54,800 nt of DNA from Pseudomonadales bacterium (GTDB lineage Bacteria; Pseudomonadota; Gammaproteobacteria; Pseudomonadales; Pseudohongiellaceae). The stretch is taken from NCBI GenBank assembly GCA_022827425.1, contig JAJDSZ010000033.1, positions 1 through 54,800 of the forward strand, given 5' to 3'. Below the pieces are notes generated by a model. The model ran no database searches and was not told the origin of the DNA. It saw only the letters and a program-made list of their open reading frames with translations. Shown one piece after another: positions 8,656-17,564 of this stretch. Numbering within the stretch: the stretch's first letter is position 1; every line of letters starts with the position of its first letter. The translations under genes were made by a program, and so were the position numbers.

Positions 8656-9132
8656 ATGTTTGGCTGGCTCGAAACCACCCCGCTGGCGAACTGGGTTGCG
8701 CTGTCGCTTTGGGCTTATCCGGCCCTGCTCAGCCTGCATATCCTGGGCCTTGCCATTGTGGTGGGCATCTACCTGCTGCGGGATTTGCGCCTGCTCGGCC
8801 TGACGACCGGCGTGAATCCGCGGATCTTTCTCAATCTGGCTCCCCTGGCCGGAATGGGCTTTGCCGTCAATCTCCTTTCCGGGCTGCTGCTGTTTTCTTC
8901 CCAGGCCACGACATTTGCCGCCAGCACGCCCTTTCTGATCAAGATCAGTTGCATCACCGCCGCCATGTTGCTCGCCAGATCCATCCATTCGCGGCTGCGG
9001 GGGCAGTCGGTTTCCACTGGGCAATACCAATCAGCCCTGTCCCGGGGAGACAGCCCGCAGCTGCTGGCGTTCGTATCGCTGATGCTGTGGCTGGGCGCCA
9101 TCAGCGCCGGTCGGCTGATTGCGTATTTCTGA
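8656..9132 (+). CDS. Small integral membrane protein, DUF6644-like
   Basis: 158 aa with about four transmembrane segments. It begins MFGWLETTPLANWVALSLW, then LHILGLAIVVGIYLLRDLRLLG, a motif shared with the next gene (LHFIGLSLLFGTLLLVDLRLLG). This conserved His and the DLRLLG turn mark a poorly studied family resembling DUF6644. No function is known. The stop lies 6 bp before the GTG start of its paralogue, so both are probably in one operon. The family name is from memory of similar proteins and is moderately sure. Confidence 0.75.
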   Translation: MFGWLETTPLANWVALSLWAYPALLSLHILGLAIVVGIYLLRDLRLLGLTTGVNPRIFLNLAPLAGMGFAVNLLSGLLLFSSQATTFAASTPFLIKISCITAAMLLARSIHSRLRGQSVSTGQYQSALSRGDSPQLLAFVSLMLWLGAISAGRLIAYF

Positions 9133-9138
9133 TTCGCC

Positions 9139-9627
9139 GTGTTCCGCAACCTCGCCAGCGCACTCGCCGACAGCAGCCTGAACCAGTGGATTTCAGAGAC
9201 GTACTGGCTGTGGCCGGTGCTGGAGATACTCCACTTCATCGGCCTGAGCCTGCTGTTCGGCACCCTGTTGCTTGTCGACCTGCGCCTGCTGGGGTTTCTG
9301 CGAATGCTGGAGGGGGAAATGCTGCGGCGCCTGACGCCGCTGGTCTGGTTCGGCTTTCTGATCAATCTGGCAACGGGTTCGCTGTTCTTCATCGGCGACC
9401 CCCTGCGCTACGCGGTCAATATCGGCTTCCAGTTGAAAATGCTGCTGATCCTGGCGGCGGGCCTCAATCTGCTCGCCTACCAGTTGCAGGTGCGCCCGCT
9501 GCTGTCCGACTGGGGCGCCGGGCCCTCAACCACCCCCATGACCCGAATGGTAGCCTTCGCCTCCCTGCTGATCTGGACCGCCATACTCCTGCTCGGCAGG
9601 CTGATTCCCTACGTGGGTTCGGGTTGA
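9139..9627 (+). CDS. Small integral membrane protein, paralogue of the preceding gene
   Basis: 162 aa from a GTG start directly after the preceding gene. Four hydrophobic segments are visible. Residues 27-50 (VLEILHFIGLSLLFGTLLLVDLR) align with the upstream protein, and both carry GF(L/A)INLATG or GFAVNLLSG in the third segment. The tandem arrangement suggests a heterodimer or a duplication within one operon. A strong hairpin at 9688-9715 follows and also ends the converging TonB receptor gene. Function unknown. Confidence 0.75.
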   Translation: MFRNLASALADSSLNQWISETYWLWPVLEILHFIGLSLLFGTLLLVDLRLLGFLRMLEGEMLRRLTPLVWFGFLINLATGSLFFIGDPLRYAVNIGFQLKMLLILAAGLNLLAYQLQVRPLLSDWGAGPSTTPMTRMVAFASLLIWTAILLLGRLIPYVGSG

Positions 9628-9687
9628 GTGCAATCCATCGTTATCAAGCCAGCGAAAAGGCTGGTGGCAAATGCGAATAATCAAAGC

Positions 9688-9715
9688 AGAAAGGGCTCCC
9701 GAAGGAGCCCTTTCT
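9688..9715. terminator. Bidirectional rho-independent-like terminator
   Basis: A 12-bp stem (AGAAAGGGCTCC with GGAGCCCTTTCT) with a CGAA loop lies between the converging membrane protein genes and TonB receptor 1. The T-tract is short on both sides. The same hairpin, with flanking text, follows TonB receptor 2 at 16831. Confidence 0.8.
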
Positions 9716-9734
9716 GGTTGAGGCGATTTCCGGA

Positions 9735-12698
9735 TCAGAAATCGTAAACTACTCGTGCGTAGAGGATACGGCCCATTACATCCTGCAAGCCGCCGACTAC
9801 GCCCATGAACTCCGGAGAGCGCTGGGGTTCGCGGTCGAAGACGTTGCGCGAGCCGATGGTCATGGCCATCTCGCCATCGAACATCTCCAAGCCGCGGTAG
9901 GTATAGGCCAGGTCCATATCGGTCCAGGCGTAGATGCCGGTCTCGAAGATGTTGCCCGGGCGATAGAATCCGCTGAAGAAGTCCATATGCGAGTAGGACG
10001 GTCCGTCGTAAGGCAGATCGTCGATGTAGTGGACTGTCGAAACCACCGAGTGATTGCCGTTGGTCCAGCTCATGCGCAGATTCGCCTTCCAGTGCGGTAA
10101 CTCGGGCGCCGCGCCGGTACGCCAATTGTAACCGCCGGCCACATCACGCGGGTCGGATTCCGGGTCGCTTTGCACCAGGAACTCCTGGACGTATGTGGCT
10201 TGCAGTCCAAGGCGGAAGTCGCCGATGTTGTCGAAGCCGAACGTATAGTTGGCGTCGAAGTCCATGGCGGTCACCTTCACGAATTCAGCATTGATCGATC
10301 CGCGACAACAGATCTGAAGAATCGTCCCGACGTCATTCCGGTCGCGAATGATTTGCGAGTTGGACCGGGGGTCCGCGACCCATTCAGTCAGTTCCTCAAG
10401 AGTTGGCTTGCCATCACCGGAAAATCCGGTCGCCTGCCTGAATACTTCGAACTCCTCGTCGAGCAAATCCTGGGCATTCTTGTCGACAATCCGGTTGCGG
10501 AAGTCTATCTGCACCCAGGTGACGCTGAAATCAAAGTCGTCCAGAGTAATATCGAAACCGAATTGTTTGGAGTCGGAAGTCTCGTTGTCCAGATTCGGAT
10601 TGCCGCCGCCACAGGTCGTGGTCCAGGCTTCGAAAGTGCTGAATGGGTCGCTCACCGTACCCAGTCCGCAAGTGACCGGATTCAGCAATTGCTCCAGCGT
10701 CGGCGCGATGAACGCCTCACCCGTGGTGGCGCGCAAGGTGAGCCAGTCGAGTGGCGCGAAAGTTACGCCAAACTCGGGAACCGTAGCACTCTGGCCGGTG
10801 CTGAACTCCTCGTGGCGCACCGCCAGTTCCAATTCCAGGTTGTCGAGCACCGGCAGGGCGAACTCGGCAAAAAATGCGTCGATGTTTCGCGACCCGCTGC
10901 TGGCCCGCTCCCGGTTCTCGCTGCCGATCCAGGTGACGCCGGCGAGTTCCTCTTCCGAAGGAATGTTGAGGTACTTGTCGTCGCGGAACTGGTAGCCGAC
11001 AGCGGCGCCGATCGGTCCACCCGGCAACTCGAAACCTCCCAGGGGAACCTCGCCGTTGAGAATGATGTCCACGGTAGTCAGCTTATCCTCGAGGATTTCG
11101 ATGCTGCGTCCGGCAACCGCATTCATCACATGAACCGAATTATTGTCTTCGGGATTCACGATCAGGAACGGGCTGTAGCAGGCGCTACGCTCGTTAACCA
11201 CGTCACAATTCAGGCCCTGAATCATCGCCGTAATGTCGTAATTCTGATTCGACATGAACTGGAATTCGCCATAACTGTGAGTATATGCCGCGCTACCTTG
11301 CCAGCCTTCCAGGAACGGAACCGTGAAATCCGCCTCGAACGAGTAGCGGCTGACATGGTTGATATTGTCCGACAGGTTGGCGGCGTCCGGCGAGTGGCCA
11401 TGAGATCTTGTATGAGTCTTGTTGATTGGGCGCAATCTTCGTGCAACCACGTCTTCATACAATTCCATCCCTTTCCATTCATCCAGCCCTCCATTGCCAG
11501 TCAGGATCACATCGGGAAGTCCATCGTTGTTCAGATCCTTGTTAGGGTCACGATCTGGAATTCCATCTCCGTTGTGGTCAACCGCGAAAAGTGGCTGACC
11601 CAAGGAATTTACCGCACGAAACGGATTGCCTGGTATTTCGCCCCTCACCGCCGGCAACTCGCCGATGCGAGAATTGCCCGGATTGGAGGTCGAAGTGTAT
11701 GTGCGCTCAGCCAAACGGGTGTGGTAGCCCTGGAAGGAAAGGGTCAGATCGTCGTTAACATCGTAGGTAAGGTTGGCGAACAACTGTGTTTTCTCAAGTG
11801 GTTCGCGTGCGCTGCGCTGGTCTCCAAAATCGAAGAAGCAGTTGCTGCCCAGCCTCATTCCATAGGGGTTGGCAGCCACGCCGGGTGTGTAATCAGTACG
11901 TTCCGACGCTGGTGCACAGTTTGGATCCGCCACGGATGTGCGCTCGCCGGTGTACTCGCCGTTCTCATCACGAGTCGGAAGGAACCAGTTACCTGGAGCA
12001 TTGGAGGAAATCGTCAGTCCGGAGTTGGCGATAAGATTGCGCTCGTTCCAGGCCAGCCGACTGTTCTGGTGAAACTGGCCGGCCAGCACAACGTCAACGC
12101 CGCCAACATCGCCGCCCCAGAGAAACTGCACCGAATGCTCGTCGTAATCGCCGCGGGTATCGCCTTCGGCGAAAGATTCGATCCTGAATCCGTCATAAGA
12201 CGTATAAGGCACGATGTTGACAACGCCCGACACCGCCTCGTTGCCATACAGGGCCGCGTTTCCGTCCGCCACGATATCCATTCGCTGGATGGCGATAGTG
12301 GGGATCGTGGCGAGAATGTTTTCGTCCACGATGCGCTTGCCATCGAGCAAGGTCAACGTCGAGCGGGCGCCCAGGCCGCGCAAGTCAACCGCGGTGGAAC
12401 GGGAATCCTGTCCCTGAATCGTGTTGGTGATCTGGGAGGCGTCACCATTCACGAATGTCAATTGCGAAACCACTTCGCCGAGGTTTAGCGTGCCTTCGGC
12501 TTCAAGGTCCTCGGCGGTAAGCTGAACAACTGAAGACGCCTGATTGAATCCTTCCGAGCGCCGGATGTAGGAACCGGTTACGATAACTTCCTCTACCGTG
12601 GCCTCATCCTGCGCAAAGCTGGCGCCGGCGACCGGCAGCAGCGACAGGGATATGGCCGCGCAGAGCAAGTTACGCTTGTGTGGAATCTTGAACCGCAT
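9735..12698 (-). CDS. TonB-dependent receptor 1
   Basis: 987 aa outer-membrane receptor. The signal peptide (1-29) ends SFA before QDEA, followed by a TonB-box-like EEVIVTGSYIRR at about 36-47. The plug domain contains DLRGLGARSTLTLLDGKR and AALYGNEAVSGVVNIVPY, and the protein ends in a barrel strand with terminal aromatic F (VVYDF). Such receptors import siderophores, cobalamin, sugars or other large substrates using TonB energy; the ligand here is unknown. A DxNxDGxPDxD insert lies near residues 370-400. The start has a GGAGAGAT ribosome binding site. It is a close paralogue of receptor 2 in the opposite orientation, sharing the terminator. No transport or regulatory gene is adjacent. Confidence 0.93.
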   Translation of the reverse strand: MRFKIPHKRNLLCAAISLSLLPVAGASFAQDEATVEEVIVTGSYIRRSEGFNQASSVVQLTAEDLEAEGTLNLGEVVSQLTFVNGDASQITNTIQGQDSRSTAVDLRGLGARSTLTLLDGKRIVDENILATIPTIAIQRMDIVADGNAALYGNEAVSGVVNIVPYTSYDGFRIESFAEGDTRGDYDEHSVQFLWGGDVGGVDVVLAGQFHQNSRLAWNERNLIANSGLTISSNAPGNWFLPTRDENGEYTGERTSVADPNCAPASERTDYTPGVAANPYGMRLGSNCFFDFGDQRSAREPLEKTQLFANLTYDVNDDLTLSFQGYHTRLAERTYTSTSNPGNSRIGELPAVRGEIPGNPFRAVNSLGQPLFAVDHNGDGIPDRDPNKDLNNDGLPDVILTGNGGLDEWKGMELYEDVVARRLRPINKTHTRSHGHSPDAANLSDNINHVSRYSFEADFTVPFLEGWQGSAAYTHSYGEFQFMSNQNYDITAMIQGLNCDVVNERSACYSPFLIVNPEDNNSVHVMNAVAGRSIEILEDKLTTVDIILNGEVPLGGFELPGGPIGAAVGYQFRDDKYLNIPSEEELAGVTWIGSENRERASSGSRNIDAFFAEFALPVLDNLELELAVRHEEFSTGQSATVPEFGVTFAPLDWLTLRATTGEAFIAPTLEQLLNPVTCGLGTVSDPFSTFEAWTTTCGGGNPNLDNETSDSKQFGFDITLDDFDFSVTWVQIDFRNRIVDKNAQDLLDEEFEVFRQATGFSGDGKPTLEELTEWVADPRSNSQIIRDRNDVGTILQICCRGSINAEFVKVTAMDFDANYTFGFDNIGDFRLGLQATYVQEFLVQSDPESDPRDVAGGYNWRTGAAPELPHWKANLRMSWTNGNHSVVSTVHYIDDLPYDGPSYSHMDFFSGFYRPGNIFETGIYAWTDMDLAYTYRGLEMFDGEMAMTIGSRNVFDREPQRSPEFMGVVGGLQDVMGRILYARVVYDF

Positions 12699-13137
12699 AG
12701 TATCTCTCCATCGAAATTTCGACTGTTGTAAGACCGGAACCGCGCAGCGCGCCGTTGCGATCAGTTTTTGCGGCTTTCCCTGGCAGGGCAGCGTATCCGC
12801 CGAAGCCCGATCAGCTTGAATGGCAAAGCCAGTACGTACTTGAAGATCAGGGATCTGTTTTCAGTGACTTCCCTGTCAGGCCGGACTGTTCCACGACCGA
12901 TTGGGCCTGACCAGACCTTACGGACATACAAACCGCCACGCCGGAGATTTCCGCGCCGACCGGATACTAAAAGGAGTGAATCGGAAGTGTCAAACCAATA
13001 TCGCGATTTCGGTGAAATTGGCTTGTTCGGTGGGCTTTGTCGAGAAGGAAACGTGTCAATTTCACCTCCGAGATACCGCAGATGCTACATTTGGTAACGA
13101 TATTGCGCCACTGCCGAAAGGCTCGCAACCCTCCTGA
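12699..13137. other. Intergenic region upstream of TonB receptor 1
   Basis: About 440 bp between the coiled-coil gene and receptor 1, both on the minus strand. It should hold the receptor promoter and leader. Short plus-strand ORFs cross it, but none looks real. I see no clear operator or riboswitch. Confidence 0.4.
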
Positions 13138-13461
13138 TTACCCGGGCCCGCTCCCGGTCGGCGGCTCGGCAACCGCATCGTAGACTGCGCCACGCGTGAG
13201 CAGGCCCTCGATCCTCGCAAGCCGTTCGCCCTGGGTCCCCATGTCCTTGCGCAGTTCGTCCTTCGTGTCAGAGATTTCCTTGCGCAGTTCGTTCTTCGTA
13301 TCGGAGATTTCCTTGCGCAGGTCGTCCTTCACATCGGAGATTTCCTTGCGCAGTGAAGTCATGTCCCTGTGCCAGCGGGTCTGGAACCAGATGAACCACA
13401 GCAACAACACTACCAGCACCGCCAGGTTCTCGGAAAACGACGTCAACAGTGTATTCAGCAT
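13138..13461 (-). CDS. Membrane-anchored coiled-coil protein with 11-residue repeats
   Basis: 107 aa from the ATG of MLNTLLTSF, chosen because GGGAGGAG sits just upstream; an ATG at 13482 would add seven residues. One transmembrane segment (about residues 9-24, LAVLVVLLLWFIWFQ) is followed by a helical tail made of near-identical 11-residue units of the form LRKEISDxKxE, repeated about four to five times. Eleven-residue periodicity suggests a right-handed or apolipoprotein-like coiled coil. The C-terminus is Gly/Pro rich. No known family is recognised. It is divergent from TonB receptor 2, and part of its 3' end is copied downstream of that receptor. Confidence 0.65.
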   Translation of the reverse strand: MLNTLLTSFSENLAVLVVLLLWFIWFQTRWHRDMTSLRKEISDVKDDLRKEISDTKNELRKEISDTKDELRKDMGTQGERLARIEGLLTRGAVYDAVAEPPTGSGPG

Positions 13462-13496
13462 GCCGGGCTCCTCCCGCCCCATCTATTTCATGGCAT

Positions 13497-13560
13497 AGCC
13501 TAGACAGGTTTACCGGCCCTTGGCAAGTTTTTGGCAAAAATAGTTTCGGGGTCGGAATCC
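13497..13560. repeat. Direct repeat copy A, upstream of TonB receptor 2
   Basis: Positions 13503-13555 match 16898-16950 with about four mismatches (shared cores include CGGCCCTTGGCAAG and TTTTTGGC). The copies bracket TonB receptor 2, pointing to an old duplication or recombination event. Confidence 0.8.
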
Positions 13561-13777
13561 GTTAGGGGAATACTCGCCAAAAATTCCGTGATTGGCGCAA
13601 CAGGCAAAAAAATCGGCAAAATTCGTTGACTCTCCCGGTGGAATGCTGTACTTGGTCCAGCTAGCAGGCTTCGCGGAAGCAGCCGTCCCCGGGCGATTGA
13701 ACGCCGCAACAACAACACAAAGGGGCTTTAGGCGGGTCTTGGCAAGCATCGGGCTCAACACTCAGAGGAGAGTAGTC

Positions 13778-16700
13778 ATGCAGTTCAAGAATCGACACAG
13801 GCGCAAGCTGCTTTGCGCCGCCATCTCACTTTCGCTGCTTCCCGTCGCCGGCATGAGCCAGGCGCAGGACGAGGCCGCGGTGGAGGAAGTTATCGTAACC
13901 GGTTCCTACATCCGGCGGAGCGAGGGCTTCACCCAGGCGTCGTCGGTTACCCAACTGACCGCCGAGGATCTCGAAGCCGAAGGCACCATGAATCTCGGCG
14001 AGGTCGTGCAGAACCTGTCCTTCGTGAATGGGGGCTCATCTGCCATCACCAATACCTTCCAGCGCTCCGGAGCGGATTCCCGCGCCACCTATATCGACCT
14101 GCGCGGCTTGGGTGCGCGGGCCACGCTGACCCTGCTGGACGGCAAGCGGCTGGTGAATCAGAACGTCAATTCGCTGATTCCGACCATCGCCATCCAGCGC
14201 ATGGATATCGTGGCGGATGGCTCCGCGGCGCTGTACGGCAACGAGGCGGTGGCCGGCGTGGTCAACTTCGTCCCCTACCGCAGCTACGAGGGCCTGCGGG
14301 TTGAGACCTTCGCCGAGCAGGATTCCCGCGGCGATTACGACGAACATGCGGTGCAGGTGTTGTGGGGCGAGCAGTTCGGCGACCTGGACCTGGTGCTGGC
14401 TGGCGAGTTTCGCCAGTCCGGCCGGCTCGGCTACGACGAGCGCCCGGTGCTGGCCAACTCCGGTCTCACCTGGTCATCCACCGCACCCGGCAACTATTGG
14501 TTGCCGACTCGCGACGAGAATGGTCAATATACCGGCGACAGGATCAGGGCCAAGGATCCGAATTGCGGCGCCGAACGCGACTACATCACGCCGCACCAGG
14601 TAGCCAGCCGATACGGCTTTGCCCACCCGGACGGCGTCAGTTGCATGTTCGAATACGGCGATAACCACAGCTATCGCAACCCCATCGGCGCCAACAAGTT
14701 CTTCGCCAATGCGACCTGGGACGTCAACGACGATCTGACGCTCTCTCTGCAGGCCTTTACCACACGCTATGGCGAAGTGAGCTACGGTTCGACTTCAAAC
14801 CCCGGCAACCAGCGCGTGCGGGAACTGCCCATCGTTCGCGGCGAAATACCGCACAATCCTTTCCGGGCCATGAATGCCGCGGGGCAGCCTCTGTATGGCG
14901 TAGACCACAATGGCGACGGAATTCCGGACCGGGATCCAAATATGGATCTGAATGGCGATGGCGTGCCCGACCCGATTCTGACCGGAAATGGCGGGCTCGA
15001 CCCCTGGATTCCCCTATACGAAGACGTGGGTATCCGCGGCATCCGGATTCTCAACAAGTCCATGACGCAGATCTCCGCGCACTCTCCCGACAAGGACAAC
15101 CTGTCGGACAATATGGATCGACTGCATCGAATTACCTTCCAGGGTGATTTCAACATCCCCTTCATGGAAGGCTGGCGCGGCATGGCAGCCTATACTTATA
15201 ACTACCGCGAAATCGATTTCATGTCGAACCAGAACTACGATTTCGATGCGATCGTTCAGGGTCTCAGTTGTGATGTGGTAAATGACCGGGACGGCTGCTA
15301 CGTGCCGTTCTATATCACCGATCCATCCCAGGGCACCTACGCCCATGTGCTTGACGCCATCGCGGCGCGGGAACGCGAACAGGAGGAAGACACCCTGGGT
15401 CTGCTGGATATCGTATTCACCGGCGAAGTGCCGCTGTTCGGCTTCGAGTTGCCGGGCGGGCCGGTAGCCGCGGCCGTCGGCTACCAGTACCGTGACGATT
15501 CCTTCAAGGATACGCCCGCCGCCGTGGAGATCAGAGGCGCTCCCTACATCGGATCTTCGACTCCCGAAAACATCAACCACGGCAACCGGGAAGTGGATTC
15601 CTTCTTCGGCGAACTGTCGATTCCCGTGCTGGACGAACTGGTGCTGGAGCTTGCCGTGCGTCGGGAGGAGTTCAGCACCGGCCAGACTTCCACCGACCCC
15701 AAGTACGGCATTACCTATGCGCCGCTGGAGTGGCTGACCCTGCGGGCGACCCAGAGCGAGGCTTTTATCGCGCCGACGCTGCAGCAACTGTATGCGCCGG
15801 AAGTCTGCGGCCTGAGTTCGGTGACCGACCGTTTCGGCCCCTGGGATGCTTTCACCAGCCGCTGCGCCGGAGGCAATCCGAATCTGAAGAACGAAAGTTC
15901 GGAATCGCAACAATTCGGGGTTGACCTGGCCTTCGAAGATTGGGACCTGAGCGTCACCTGGAACAATACCGAGTTCGTCAACCGCATCGTCTCCGCTCCC
16001 GGCCAGTTGATCATGGATATTGATTTCCTCAATTTCCAGGGCTGGTCCGGGTTCAGCGGCACCGGCGAAGGCGCGGGCCAGCAGCCCAGCCTCGACCAGC
16101 TTCGTTCCTGGCTTTCCAGTGGCCTGTCGGACCCGCGCATCGTGCGCGACCCGGAAGACATCCACCAGATCCTGCTGGTGCAAACGGGTAGCTCGAATGC
16201 ATCCCAGGTTGCGGTAACCGCCTATGACATTCAGGGCAATTACAACTTCTCCCTGAACGAGTGGGGGAATTTGCGATTCAACCTGCTGGCCACCTACATC
16301 GACGAGTTCACCTACCAGAACAACCCGACCCAGAACGTGCGCCACGCCGAAGGTCTGTACAACGTGGCCACGGATGCGGCGCCGGCGCTGCCTGAGTTGA
16401 AGGCGAATCTGCGAGCGGTCTGGTCGATGGGCAATCACACGGTGAACGCCACCGTCCATTACATCGATTCGGTGGAGTACAAGACCGAAAGCGAGGATGG
16501 CGACGGCAATCGCACCTACGTCGGCGGACCGGTCTACGGCAGTTCCTTCGGCAATCCCGCCGTAGCCAACAGCACCCACAACGTGGGCCCCTGGATCACC
16601 GAAGCCGGCATTTTCGCCTGGACCGACATGGATATCGCCTACACCTACCGGGGCTTTGAGTTCTGGGATGGTGAAATGGCGTTCACGATCGGCTCGCGCA

Positions 16701-16810
16701 ATGTGTTCGACCGCGAAGCGCAGCGTTCCCCGCTGTTCTCCGGCGTCATCGGCCAGTTGCAGGACCCGCTGGGCCGCATGATCTACGGGCGCGTGGTCTA
16801 CGATTTCTGA
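13778..16810 (+). CDS. TonB-dependent receptor 2
   Basis: 1010 aa. The start is set at the ATG of MQFKNRHRRKLLCAA, preceded by CAGAGGAGAG; an upstream in-frame extension lacks a signal peptide. The architecture is the same as receptor 1: signal peptide ending SQAQ, TonB-box-like EEVIVTGSYIRR, plug with DLRGLGARATLTLLDGKR, a 22-strand-type barrel and terminal VVYDF. A DHNGDGIPDRD type insert at about 376-400 resembles calcium-binding loops. The ligand is unknown. It shares long identical stretches and a terminator with receptor 1 and is flanked by direct repeats at 13503 and 16898, so it is probably one product of a gene duplication followed by inversion. Confidence 0.93.
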   Translation: MQFKNRHRRKLLCAAISLSLLPVAGMSQAQDEAAVEEVIVTGSYIRRSEGFTQASSVTQLTAEDLEAEGTMNLGEVVQNLSFVNGGSSAITNTFQRSGADSRATYIDLRGLGARATLTLLDGKRLVNQNVNSLIPTIAIQRMDIVADGSAALYGNEAVAGVVNFVPYRSYEGLRVETFAEQDSRGDYDEHAVQVLWGEQFGDLDLVLAGEFRQSGRLGYDERPVLANSGLTWSSTAPGNYWLPTRDENGQYTGDRIRAKDPNCGAERDYITPHQVASRYGFAHPDGVSCMFEYGDNHSYRNPIGANKFFANATWDVNDDLTLSLQAFTTRYGEVSYGSTSNPGNQRVRELPIVRGEIPHNPFRAMNAAGQPLYGVDHNGDGIPDRDPNMDLNGDGVPDPILTGNGGLDPWIPLYEDVGIRGIRILNKSMTQISAHSPDKDNLSDNMDRLHRITFQGDFNIPFMEGWRGMAAYTYNYREIDFMSNQNYDFDAIVQGLSCDVVNDRDGCYVPFYITDPSQGTYAHVLDAIAAREREQEEDTLGLLDIVFTGEVPLFGFELPGGPVAAAVGYQYRDDSFKDTPAAVEIRGAPYIGSSTPENINHGNREVDSFFGELSIPVLDELVLELAVRREEFSTGQTSTDPKYGITYAPLEWLTLRATQSEAFIAPTLQQLYAPEVCGLSSVTDRFGPWDAFTSRCAGGNPNLKNESSESQQFGVDLAFEDWDLSVTWNNTEFVNRIVSAPGQLIMDIDFLNFQGWSGFSGTGEGAGQQPSLDQLRSWLSSGLSDPRIVRDPEDIHQILLVQTGSSNASQVAVTAYDIQGNYNFSLNEWGNLRFNLLATYIDEFTYQNNPTQNVRHAEGLYNVATDAAPALPELKANLRAVWSMGNHTVNATVHYIDSVEYKTESEDGDGNRTYVGGPVYGSSFGNPAVANSTHNVGPWITEAGIFAWTDMDIAYTYRGFEFWDGEMAFTIGSRNVFDREAQRSPLFSGVIGQLQDPLGRMIYGRVVYDF

Positions 16811-16830
16811 CCTGGAAATCGCCTCAACCC

Positions 16831-16857
16831 AAAAGGGCTCCCTCGGGAGCCCTTTTT
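16831..16857 (+). terminator. Rho-independent terminator of TonB receptor 2
   Basis: An AAAAGGGCTCCC arm pairs with GGGAGCCCTTTT, followed by a T run. It lies 20 bp after the stop codon. The text from the stop to the hairpin matches that after receptor 1 in reverse orientation. Confidence 0.9.
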
Positions 16858-16874
16858 GTTTGCTGCGCGGGTTT

Positions 16875-16955
16875 CGCCACGCGTGAGCAGGCTCCTGGAC
16901 AGGTTTCCCGGCCCTTGGCAAGTTTTTGGCGAAAACAGTTTCAGGGTCGGCATTT
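16875..16955. repeat. Direct repeat copy B with internal deletion
   Basis: 16875-16892 is identical to 13188-13205, inside the 3' part of the coiled-coil gene. It is joined almost directly to 16898-16950, which matches 13503-13555. The roughly 300 bp that hold the rest of the coiled-coil gene in copy A are missing here. Confidence 0.75.
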
Positions 16956-17126
16956 CGCATTTGCCGCAGTGCTGGTCGCTTGTGGGAAGGGGTTTTGGGG
17001 AGAATTGTTTGTCATATCCTCGTTGGACGTAATATCCTCGCAGAAGTTCTTCCGCCTGAAACCGCCGTCAGGCCTTGGGCTTCGCCTGTCGGTAAACGGC
17101 AATCCGGTTGCCGGGGGAGTGCGCCC

Positions 17127-17564
17127 GTGGAGAATGACAGCGCCATTCGTGAACTCGTCAGCGCCTGTGTTGGACAGACGGGCGCGCCGGTCACCGCATT
17201 GCGGAAAATCATGGCGACCCATGGGCATATCACCGACGAGCACGTTGGCATCGTTGCCGATGTCTTCAATCTGAGCCGGGCGGACGTTCGCGGGATTGTC
17301 TCCTTCTATTCCGATTTCAGCACCACGCCCAGGGGGCGCAAGCACATCCGCATCTGCCAGGCGGAAGCCTGCCAGGCGGTGGGCTGCCGCGGGCTTACCC
17401 GGGAAGTTTCCGCAGCGCTTGGCCTCGGGCTTGGCGAGACCAGCGAGGATCTTGCGGTAAGCCTCGAAGGCGTCTACTGCCTGGGGCTGTGCGCCTCGGG
17501 GCCGAGTGCCATGGTCAATGAACGCATCATTGCCCACGCCACCCGTGAGGATTTGCTGCAATGA
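17127..17564 (+). CDS. fdsG: NAD-dependent formate dehydrogenase gamma subunit (NuoE-like)
   Basis: 145 aa from a GTG start (17127) with GGGGGAG upstream; an upstream open extension does not resemble the family. It is a thioredoxin-like [2Fe-2S] subunit: cluster ligands are C77 and C82 (CQAEAC) and C118 and C122 (CLGLC), the family spacing. FdsG passes electrons between the FdsB flavin/iron-sulfur subunit and the rest of the soluble molybdenum formate dehydrogenase, which oxidises formate to CO2 with NAD+. The stop overlaps the fdsB ATG by 4 bp. First gene of the fdsGBA-fdhD-mobA operon. Confidence 0.93.
   Translation: MENDSAIRELVSACVGQTGAPVTALRKIMATHGHITDEHVGIVADVFNLSRADVRGIVSFYSDFSTTPRGRKHIRICQAEACQAVGCRGLTREVSAALGLGLGETSEDLAVSLEGVYCLGLCASGPSAMVNERIIAHATREDLLQ

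Noticed and set aside
10170-12488. 772-codon ORF opposite TonB receptor 1
   Set aside because: Antisense shadow of the receptor; the receptor frame has full family homology.
15014-16960. 648-codon minus-strand ORF opposite TonB receptor 2
   Set aside because: Shadow of the receptor coding strand in a GC-rich gene.
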